A stretch of DNA of 32,745 nucleotides from Anaerolineaceae bacterium (GTDB lineage: Bacteria > Chloroflexota > Anaerolineae > Anaerolineales > Anaerolineaceae): positions 1 through 32,745 of the forward strand of contig PABH01000054.1 in NCBI GenBank assembly GCA_002702705.1. The letters are read 5' to 3'. The notes below the pieces were generated by a model. That model worked only from the letters and a program-made list of their open reading frames with translations, searched no databases and was not told where the DNA came from. Below are positions 8,694-15,299 of this stretch, piece after piece (the first letter of the stretch is position 1; the number at the start of each line of letters is the position of its first letter). Position numbers and translations under genes: made by a program.

Positions 8694-9150
8694 AATACGC
8701 TTCTTCCACTTTTAATATTGCCTGTGCCGGGGAACTGCTTCCATAAACCACCTCAAACAACCCAGGCAAATACCGATCCATTGTCCAAACATTCGGATAA
8801 ACCATATTTGATACCAGCGAAATAGAAAGCATATCATTCTCCACATCCACGCTGGTACGATAGCGGACTTCTCCATCTTCAAAATCCATCTCAAAATTTC
8901 CCAATCGCAAACCATAATTTGCGCGGGTAATAAATTCAGCCATTGCTAACCGTTTTTCCTTAGGAATCGTTACCGGAAAAAAACTGTAAAAATAAAATAT
9001 TTGCTGTTTTTCATTAATTTCAGCCTCACATGGAAAACGCCCGTTCTCTCCATAATGGTTCATTTTTAATACCGGCCGGTTTTCCATCTCCGTAAAATAC
9101 CATTCATCATTAAAGAAAAAGGTTTTAATTGTCTCAAACATTTCGCTCAT
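8686..9150 (-). CDS. YbjN-like (type III secretion chaperone-fold) protein
   Basis: 154 aa from ATG 9150, chosen because GGAG lies six bases upstream; in-frame ATGs further up lack this. It resembles YbjN/DUF1790-type proteins, which have the alpha-beta fold of type III secretion chaperones. Visible features are an aromatic N-terminal helix and strand (FFFNDEWYFTEME), a central strand pair (QQIFYFYSFFPVTIP), an RLAMAEFITRANYGLRLGNF segment and a C-terminal LPGLFEVVYG segment. Family members are small soluble proteins of poorly known role. It is the first gene of the glycosidase operon and overlaps the GH31 gene, so it may assist or regulate those enzymes (inference only). Confidence 0.65.
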   Translation of the reverse strand: MSEMFETIKTFFFNDEWYFTEMENRPVLKMNHYGENGRFPCEAEINEKQQIFYFYSFFPVTIPKEKRLAMAEFITRANYGLRLGNFEMDFEDGEVRYRTSVDVENDMLSISLVSNMVYPNVWTMDRYLPGLFEVVYGSSSPAQAILKVEEAYYD

Positions 9151-9405
9151 TGTTTGCTCCATTTGATTCATCGGAATGACTTGGCTTCTGATAGCATTTT
9201 AACATAGCGCAGGGTAAAAAATGAACATTCATCCCTTAAAAAAACGTCTGAATCTCAAATTGATCACTTTTGATAAATTTCATTAATGTATACCATTGTA
9301 CTATTTACACCACGCAAGGTATCCCTTTAAAATAATTGGTCGATTTGATTTTTATAGTATTTTTATCTAAGTTTATGATTTTTTGACCTATACTAAATTT
9401 ATAAC

Positions 9406-11955
9406 ATGAGTGAAATGGTAACGAATTCAAAATTCTTAAGAATTAGGAAACAACTAATAAAATATCTACAACCACCTGTTTTTGAAAAAGACTTAGAAAA
9501 ATCAAAAACCGCGCGGTTAAGTTATCCGATATTGTTGGTTTTTTTAGCAGCATCCGTCGTTTATATTGCCTTTATTCCCTTAGATCCAACCAATTTATCT
9601 ACCCGCTTTACGGTGATTGGAACACTTTTTGTAACCTCCCTCTTTTGCCTGATTTTATCGCGCAAGGGGATTGTTCATGAAGCCAATCAGGTTTTTTTGA
9701 TTAGTCTCTGGGTTACCAGTACAGCGGCTGTATTTGCTTCCGGTGGTGTCAGTTCTCAAACTCAGGGCATTTTTGTGGTGGTAGTTGTTTTGGCTGGATT
9801 TATCAGAGGGAAAAAGGCGATCCTGGTTTGGACGATGGTCAGTTTCATAACGAGCATTTTTCTTTATCTCTTTGAAATTAATGGCTTAATCACTCCGTCC
9901 ACCCAAGTTTCTATCGCTTATCTTACCTCGCATTTATTTTTTCTGTTGGTTATTGCACTCATATTTTATTTGGCATTAAGACAAATCGATCAGGCTTCTG
10001 CTTTGTTAAAAATCCAATTAATTCAAAAAGAGTTAGCAGAGAAAGAATATGTCCGTTCTGAAACACGGTTCCGCCAGATGTTGGAATTATCACCACTGCC
10101 TATCATGATCGTTAATGCGGATGAAAAAGTGGAATTTATGAACAATCGTCTCACTGAAGTTCTGGGATATACCATTGAAGATGTTCCAAACGAAACGACT
10201 TGGTTCCAAACGGTTTACCCTGACCCAAAGTTTCGAGAATCGGTAAATAAGCAGTGGAATCAAGAGATCAAAAAAATCAGGCAAACGGGCGGTATCATTC
10301 AAGAAGAATTTGAAGTCTATGATAAATGGTCTTTACCTCACCAGGTTGACTTTTTTGCCAATGTCATTGAAGATAAATCCATCATTATTTTAAACGATAT
10401 AACCGAACAGCACCGCATGGAAGCGGAAATCCGCGCCAATGAACTTTTATACCGGGCCTTATTTGATAACGTCCAGGATGGCATTTTCTTAATGGACGGA
10501 GAGCGTTTCGTTGAATGCAACCAGCAGATTTTAAACTTGTTTGGCTGCCAACGGGACCAGATTATCGGGAAAACACCTCTCAACTTCTCTCCGGATCTCC
10601 AACCGAACGGAACTGATTCCAAATCATCCATGCACTTACATCTTAAGAAAACCTTTGAAAAATCGCCGCAAACCTTTGAATGGTTACACACTCAGTTTAA
10701 TGGGACACCTTTTATGGCACAAGTAACTCTTTCCAAAACCACCCTGCCACAAGGAGATTTTTTTCTGGCCCAAGTGCGTGATATTTCCAAACAAAAACAA
10801 GATCAAGCCACCATTCAACGAAGCACGCGCCGGATGGATGCCTTATATAATTTAGAAACGGTTATCAGTACCAGCTTTAATCTACAAACCATTCTTACCG
10901 TTTTTCTGAGTTTAATTATCGACCAGTCAGAAGCAGATGCTGCTTCCTTTTTATTATATGACTCCGATCTCCAAATTTTGAAGTTTTCCGGTGGATTGGG
11001 ATTTCATACCAATTTACGTCCAACTGGCGCCAGGTTTCAGATTGGTGATTCCCTGGCAGGGAAAGCAGCGCTCACCCGACAACCGGTTTATGTGGATGAT
11101 TTTTCCAAATTAGCAATGAATGAATCCTTAAGGAATTTGGTGGAGGCGGAAGAATTTTATTCTTATTGTGGCATCCCAATGGTGGTAAAAGGGGAGTTAA
11201 AAGGTGTTTTGGAAATTTTCCAACGCCATAAGAGTGTGGCGCCCGGTGAATGGTTCACTTATATTGAAACCCTGGCAAATCGAGCGGCAATTGCAATTGA
11301 TAATGCCCATTTATTCACCAATTTGCAGCAGGCAAATATGCAAATGCAAAACACATACGACACCACCCTGGAAGGTTGGGTTTATCTGCTTAGTCAACGC
11401 GATGACGAAACTGAAGAACACACCCGCCGAGTCGTTGTTTTAACCGAATTGTTGGCAAAAAGAATTGGTGTAAAAAACCATGAACTGGTCCATATTCTGC
11501 GAGGCGCTTTACTACATGATATTGGAAAAATTGTTGTCCCGGATCGAATTTTATTTAAACCCGGTCCATTGGATGAAACAGAATGGAAAATCATGCGCCA
11601 ACACCCGGAAGCAGCCTTTCAATCATTAGTCCGGATTGATTACCTAAAACAGGCAATCGACATCCCTTACTGTCACCACGAACGTTGGGATGGTACAGGA
11701 TACCCACGCGGTTTGAAAGGTAAACAAATTCCGTTGGCAGCGCGTATTTTTGCCATCATTGATGTTTGGGATGCACTTTCGCACGACCGTCCATATCGCA
11801 AGGCCTGGGAAAAAGAAAAAATCCTCGCTTATATGCAAACGCAATCTGGCCTGCATTTTGATCCGGAAATCTTACTTGTTTTTATGGATATGATTCAGAA
11901 TGATTCTGGTTTATCCCTAAATAATGGCAACCAACAATTTGATCCTATGCCATAA
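9406..11955 (+). CDS. Membrane PAS-PAS-GAF-HD-GYP cyclic-di-GMP phosphodiesterase
   Basis: 849 aa. A short basic cytoplasmic head is followed by about six membrane helices (roughly 40-191), a PAS domain (about 221-335), a second PAS (about 345-470), a GAF domain (about 490-640) and an HD-GYP domain (about 650-830). The HD-GYP catalytic set is intact: EEHTRR, H704-D705-IGK, MRQHPE, H757-H758-ERWDGTGYP and IDVWDAL. Such domains hydrolyse c-di-GMP to pGpG or GMP, so this is a multi-input receptor lowering c-di-GMP. No Shine-Dalgarno precedes the ATG; a TATACT box (9389-9394) ends 11 nt before it, so the leader is very short. It is monocistronic. Its signal is unknown. The nearby TadE/TadG cluster is a plausible downstream process, without direct evidence. 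Confidence 0.9.
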   Translation: MSEMVTNSKFLRIRKQLIKYLQPPVFEKDLEKSKTARLSYPILLVFLAASVVYIAFIPLDPTNLSTRFTVIGTLFVTSLFCLILSRKGIVHEANQVFLISLWVTSTAAVFASGGVSSQTQGIFVVVVVLAGFIRGKKAILVWTMVSFITSIFLYLFEINGLITPSTQVSIAYLTSHLFFLLVIALIFYLALRQIDQASALLKIQLIQKELAEKEYVRSETRFRQMLELSPLPIMIVNADEKVEFMNNRLTEVLGYTIEDVPNETTWFQTVYPDPKFRESVNKQWNQEIKKIRQTGGIIQEEFEVYDKWSLPHQVDFFANVIEDKSIIILNDITEQHRMEAEIRANELLYRALFDNVQDGIFLMDGERFVECNQQILNLFGCQRDQIIGKTPLNFSPDLQPNGTDSKSSMHLHLKKTFEKSPQTFEWLHTQFNGTPFMAQVTLSKTTLPQGDFFLAQVRDISKQKQDQATIQRSTRRMDALYNLETVISTSFNLQTILTVFLSLIIDQSEADAASFLLYDSDLQILKFSGGLGFHTNLRPTGARFQIGDSLAGKAALTRQPVYVDDFSKLAMNESLRNLVEAEEFYSYCGIPMVVKGELKGVLEIFQRHKSVAPGEWFTYIETLANRAAIAIDNAHLFTNLQQANMQMQNTYDTTLEGWVYLLSQRDDETEEHTRRVVVLTELLAKRIGVKNHELVHILRGALLHDIGKIVVPDRILFKPGPLDETEWKIMRQHPEAAFQSLVRIDYLKQAIDIPYCHHERWDGTGYPRGLKGKQIPLAARIFAIIDVWDALSHDRPYRKAWEKEKILAYMQTQSGLHFDPEILLVFMDMIQNDSGLSLNNGNQQFDPMP

Positions 11956-12061
11956 AAATATAATTGGTTTGGTTTTAGTGCAAATTACATGAAATTAAGT
12001 AGTTTATAGTGGTTTTTAGATCCATTTTTTTTATAATTTAAATAAATAAACCATATTAATA

Positions 12062-12105
12062 CCGTAGTAATACGGATATAAAAAACAAACCAAAACGGTT
12101 ATAAT
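12062..12105 (+). promoter_or_regulatory. Candidate promoter and upstream dyad for the PPDHA-type secreted protein
   Basis: TATAAT at 12100-12105 lies 35 nt before the ATG at 12141. The -35 region is A/T-rich without a good TTGACA. Just upstream is a short dyad, CCGTA (12062-12066) / TACGG (12071-12075), which could help activator binding. The remainder of the 11956-12140 gap is plain AT-rich DNA. Confidence 0.4.
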
Positions 12106-12140
12106 ATACTCAGTATTAATATATTAACAAAGGTTACCAT

Positions 12141-12650
12141 ATGAAAAACATAATGAAATTTTTTATAATGACTATTATCGCAGTCATCATAATGGTCAAC
12201 AGCGCAGGGATCGTCCATGCTGACGATTCTGATCCTGTTGATAATGATACCCAAAATCCTGTGGTAGCTTTTTTAGCAGGGTTAACGGGTCTAGAAACAC
12301 AAGCGATCTTAGATCTTCAAGAAACAGGATATGGCTTAGGGCAAATTGCAAAAGCATATCATTTTGTTGACCTTAATAGTGGCGGAGAATTAGAAACTGT
12401 ATTATCCGACGCAAAAGAAATGGGTTGGGGAAATCTATACAAGAATTTTGGATATCATCCTAGTGAAATAAAGGGTTTGGGATGGCTTTTTAAGCATAAT
12501 GATAACGCAGATAAACCAGGTCCACCGGACCATGCGAACAATGATAAAATTAAAGAGGATAAAGACAAAGATACAAGCCCGCCAGACCATGCGAACAATG
12601 ATAAAATTAAGGATGATAAAGACGATAAAGATAAAGACAAAGATAAATAA
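12141..12650 (+). CDS. Small secreted protein with two PPDHANNDK repeats and Asp/Lys-rich tail
   Basis: 169 aa with a Sec signal peptide (about 1-27, ending near VHADD). The mature protein has a globular helical region (about 40-125) with a repeat-like pattern (ETGYGLGQIAKAYHF, EMGWGNLYKNFGYHPSEIKG), then a low-complexity tail with PPDHANNDKIK twice, ending in alternating Asp and Lys. The two tail units are also exact at DNA level over 26 nt (12528-12553 and 12585-12610, 57 nt apart), a sign of recent slippage duplication. Proteins of this style with GPPDHA tails recur in Chloroflexi, to my recollection, without known function. AAAGG lies 8 nt upstream of ATG. A good terminator follows. The charged tail could bind polysaccharide, metal or wall (speculative). 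Confidence 0.7.
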   Translation: MKNIMKFFIMTIIAVIIMVNSAGIVHADDSDPVDNDTQNPVVAFLAGLTGLETQAILDLQETGYGLGQIAKAYHFVDLNSGGELETVLSDAKEMGWGNLYKNFGYHPSEIKGLGWLFKHNDNADKPGPPDHANNDKIKEDKDKDTSPPDHANNDKIKDDKDDKDKDKDK

Positions 12651-12662
12651 GGACAAGATATC

Positions 12663-12699
12663 AAAAACCGTTGTTGGAGACCAGCAACGGTTTTTTTTT
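12663..12699. terminator. Bidirectional hairpin terminator between convergent genes
   Basis: CCGTTGTTGG (12668-12677) / CCAGCAACGG (12681-12690), one G-T wobble, 3-nt loop, flanked by A5 on the left and T9 on the right. It serves the secreted-protein gene (+) and probably the lipoprotein gene (-, stop at 12705). Confidence 0.92.
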
Positions 12700-12704
12700 G
12701 TAAA

Positions 12705-13415
12705 CTAAGGTACTTTGAGAGATTCGCGGCTGGAAAGAAACGCTGGGGTCAAAGAGTCGGTAAGCGATTGATCACTAAATTGGTAAAAAGAAATAAACTC
12801 CTCAGCATTCCATGTTAAATACACACTCACATCAACTTGTTCTACAACGCCATCCACATCAAACAATATATCGCCTTCAAGATGAATTGTTTCCAAACCG
12901 CCCCATTGAACAATCTCTGCATCCACTAACAACACCGGCTCATCCAATAGTTCAATAATCCCTGTTTGTTGGGCAGGCAGCAAGGCAGCCTGGAGTTCGT
13001 CATCCCCATAGGCATCAATATTCTCAAACATTTGTGCGCGCATTTGTTCTGCATTCACCCCAGATGGGAGTGGTGTAACCAACCACAAAATAGCTGACCA
13101 ATCTTTTAATCCTTGATCCGCCATCAACTGTGGATCAGTGGGTGTAAAAACCCAGCCCAACATTCTTTCCTCATTAACCACGGTAAAAAACCAATCTTTT
13201 GGGGCATTTAAATAATAATTCTTTATCCGAAACCTTTCCCCCAAAGGGTCCCGCGTTGCAGTAGGCTGCGCAGTTAAACTTGACGATTCGCCTGTTGTTG
13301 GTTCAGTTTTTGATAAAGCTGCGTTTTCATCATTTTGAGCACGTGGAAATGATAATCCCTGACAGCTAGATAATAAAAATATAAAAATTAAGTTAACCAA
13401 TATCCATTTTTTCAT
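12705..13415 (-). CDS. Predicted lipoprotein, unknown function
   Basis: 236 aa from ATG 13415. Lys3 is followed by a hydrophobic core and lipobox L15-S-S-C18, so Cys18 should be lipidated and the protein anchored at the outside of the membrane. A Ser/Thr-rich spacer (about 30-60) is followed by a domain starting RIKNYYLNAPKDWF, with strands and helices and no catalytic motif that I recognise (FENIDAYGDDELQAALLPAQ, QVDVSVYLTWN). The start of that domain resembles 'PsbP/lipoprotein, APxGW' stress-protein-like folds only loosely. A longer frame to 13448 lacks a lipobox position and overlaps a dyad. It is the last gene in the surface cluster, 96 nt after the TadG-like gene, and may be transcribed separately. 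Confidence 0.7.
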   Translation of the reverse strand: MKKWILVNLIFIFLLSSCQGLSFPRAQNDENAALSKTEPTTGESSSLTAQPTATRDPLGERFRIKNYYLNAPKDWFFTVVNEERMLGWVFTPTDPQLMADQGLKDWSAILWLVTPLPSGVNAEQMRAQMFENIDAYGDDELQAALLPAQQTGIIELLDEPVLLVDAEIVQWGGLETIHLEGDILFDVDGVVEQVDVSVYLTWNAEEFISFYQFSDQSLTDSLTPAFLSSRESLKVP

Positions 13416-13426
13416 ATTAAAGTAAG

Positions 13427-13452
13427 ATAATTGTATCCTAAAATACAATTAT
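13427..13452 (-). promoter_or_regulatory. Perfect 10-bp dyad just upstream of the lipoprotein gene
   Basis: ATAATTGTAT (13427-13436) and ATACAATTAT (13443-13452) form an exact inverted repeat with 6-nt loop. It ends 12 nt before the ATG and contains TACAAT on the minus strand as a possible -10 box. It may be an operator over the promoter or an RNA hairpin in the leader. A smaller hairpin (TATTGC 13477-13482 / GCAATA 13490-13495) lies upstream in the same gap. Confidence 0.5.
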
Positions 13453-13511
13453 CATCAGTTTGTTTTTCTCTTTTACTATTGCCTAAAAAGCAATATATCA
13501 TGAAAGTCTTT

Positions 13512-14810
13512 TTATTTAATAAGATCTAAGTAAGCAGGGACTTGTGAAACCAGCGATGTATCGAAGTCAATTTCCACACCTGCATTCCCATGTACTTTAA
13601 CATATTGTCCGATTAACTGTGTAGAATACGTTTGTTTAATACTTGAATTACCACCTACATCAATATTGCCACTTGGGGTTAGAATGGTTCCACCAAAATA
13701 AGATAAACCGCCACCTTCCAAACTGACATCACCATCATAAGCTGGATTACGGTATATCAACAAACCCGGGAACGGATCAGGACTAACTGGTGATGAAATA
13801 TCCACCACCGCATTGGCCGTCACGGTAAAATTGTCGCTGGTATTCATATAAAAAGTTACGCCGTTACCTGTAACTTCTCCATCGGAAAACCGCACTTCGC
13901 CTGTGAGACAATAGGTTCCTGGATGCAAAGTTAATTGATTACCAGAAAAACGAATTTGCGAATAATTTCCCGGCCATAATTCACCATCACTATGACCTGT
14001 AATTTGTATATCCTGCGCTGCGCCAGCACCACAATCCGGTGGGGGTTCAATCAAATCAATGGCCATCGGAGTAAAATTCGGCGTTATCCCATATTCAGCG
14101 CTAATCGTTGCGCCACCATTTAAAGATACCCCTGGACCAACCAATGCGATACCTGCCCCATTAACTGTAATGCTTGCGTCACCAGACCCTTCTATACATG
14201 AGTTGGAAAAAATGCCGCCACCATTAACAATAATGGGCTCATCGTTACCCACAATATTAACGCCGCCATCATTTTCATGACAGGCACTGCCTAACGAAGC
14301 AATTGCATTCCCAAAAGCTACGGTTCGCCGTGGTTTGATACGAGTAATCGCCACGGAGGTAGAAACCAAGTTGTCGGGGAAAAATAAATGTGCTAAGGAG
14401 GTTGAGGTCTCTGAGGTTATGGTAACTTTTACGTCGATATGTTTATCAAAACTGGAAGGATTATTGACACATTCAGTGACCACACCATGATCGGTAGTAG
14501 GATTATTTTTTTCAATAATGTAATTATTACTGGATGCCCTTAATAGTGCTTCATCTTCAGCCCCATTGATTGAATTAATGACGGCAGCACTGGTGCAAGA
14601 AAAACTTTCATAGGTAATATGCTGATCTTCCAGATAATTCGCAGCGTAACCCGCCCCGCCCATACTGGATGCATCCGCACCATTTTGGGCAAAACGACGT
14701 TCCGAATAAAACATACCGCCATCAATTGCCAAGGCTGCCACCATTAACAACGCTAATAATGCAATTGCCAGCAGAATTACAATTTGGCCGCTCTCTTCTT
14801 CTTTTCTCAT
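13512..14810 (-). CDS. TadG-like protein with predicted beta-helical passenger
   Basis: 432 aa from ATG 14810, with GGAGG five bases upstream. The N-terminus (MRKEEESGQIVILLAIALL, then AIDGGMFYSERRFAQNGADA) is the Flp/TadG type: a Gly-Gln before a hydrophobic helix, followed by a DGGM..R..QNAADAAA-like segment. The rest (about 150-430) is Gly/Asn/Ser/Thr-rich with many short strands (GGGIFSNS, NGAGIALVGPG, GGGLSYFGG, GGNSSIKQ), suggesting a right-handed beta-helix on the outer face. TadG proteins are envelope components of Tad pilus systems. It is the fourth gene of the cluster; 14 nt separate it from the upstream TadE-like gene. No Tad ATPase, platform or secretin is in the window. Confidence 0.8.
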   Translation of the reverse strand: MRKEEESGQIVILLAIALLALLMVAALAIDGGMFYSERRFAQNGADASSMGGAGYAANYLEDQHITYESFSCTSAAVINSINGAEDEALLRASSNNYIIEKNNPTTDHGVVTECVNNPSSFDKHIDVKVTITSETSTSLAHLFFPDNLVSTSVAITRIKPRRTVAFGNAIASLGSACHENDGGVNIVGNDEPIIVNGGGIFSNSCIEGSGDASITVNGAGIALVGPGVSLNGGATISAEYGITPNFTPMAIDLIEPPPDCGAGAAQDIQITGHSDGELWPGNYSQIRFSGNQLTLHPGTYCLTGEVRFSDGEVTGNGVTFYMNTSDNFTVTANAVVDISSPVSPDPFPGLLIYRNPAYDGDVSLEGGGLSYFGGTILTPSGNIDVGGNSSIKQTYSTQLIGQYVKVHGNAGVEIDFDTSLVSQVPAYLDLIK

Positions 14811-14824
14811 ATTATCCTCCACAA

Positions 14825-15289
14825 TTAATCACACCCAGGTCGCAGGATGGTATCTTCGATGGTTGTCTCTAAAGAAATGGTTTGACTGCCTAAGAAACTT
14901 CCCAACAAAGGCATCGTAATCGGGAAATCCGGGTCGGAAACCGTTACCGCAATCACCTTACCTTCACAAGCATCGGTAGATACCGCGGACAAACAATTTT
15001 CACCATTCACGCTTATGCTTACATTTACGGTTGAATTATCCACAACACCAGCCCTGACCCGATCTTCAATCGCAAAGCAGTGATTTGGATAAACGGTTCC
15101 ATAGGTTGCCCCTTCTTGGGCGGCATCACGCATGGCGATATAATAAAATGAAACACGACCAAGATCGACAATCCCAGCCAGAAGGATCAACAAAATCACC
15201 AGACTGATTGCCAATTCGATCAGACTTTGGCCTTTTTCACCTTTTTGAGGATTTATTTTTTTAAGTTTTTGATGTTTTTGTTTAATCAT
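14825..15289 (-). CDS. TadE-like pilus assembly protein
   Basis: 154 aa from ATG 15289; AGGAG lies seven bases upstream and overlaps the stop of the preceding gene. A basic N-terminus precedes the TadE signature GQSLIELAISLVILLILLAG (about 20-40) and DLGRVSFYYIAMRDAAQEGATYG. Class III pseudopilin-like TadE proteins have this Gly-Gln-S-x-V/I-E helix, and the prepilin peptidase normally cleaves after Gly. A short extracellular domain with four Cys (HCFAIED, ENCLSAVSTDACEG, RPGCD) probably has two disulfides. It sits between the large secreted protein and the TadG-like gene, consistent with a minor pilin or pilus-like surface complex. Confidence 0.85.
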   Translation of the reverse strand: MIKQKHQKLKKINPQKGEKGQSLIELAISLVILLILLAGIVDLGRVSFYYIAMRDAAQEGATYGTVYPNHCFAIEDRVRAGVVDNSTVNVSISVNGENCLSAVSTDACEGKVIAVTVSDPDFPITMPLLGSFLGSQTISLETTIEDTILRPGCD

Positions 15290-15299
15290 CACCTATCTC

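Noticed and set aside
12435-12664. Minus-strand frames rich in Ile/Leu/Ser opposite the secreted protein tail
   Set aside because: They are antisense shadows of the Asp/Lys-rich repeats.
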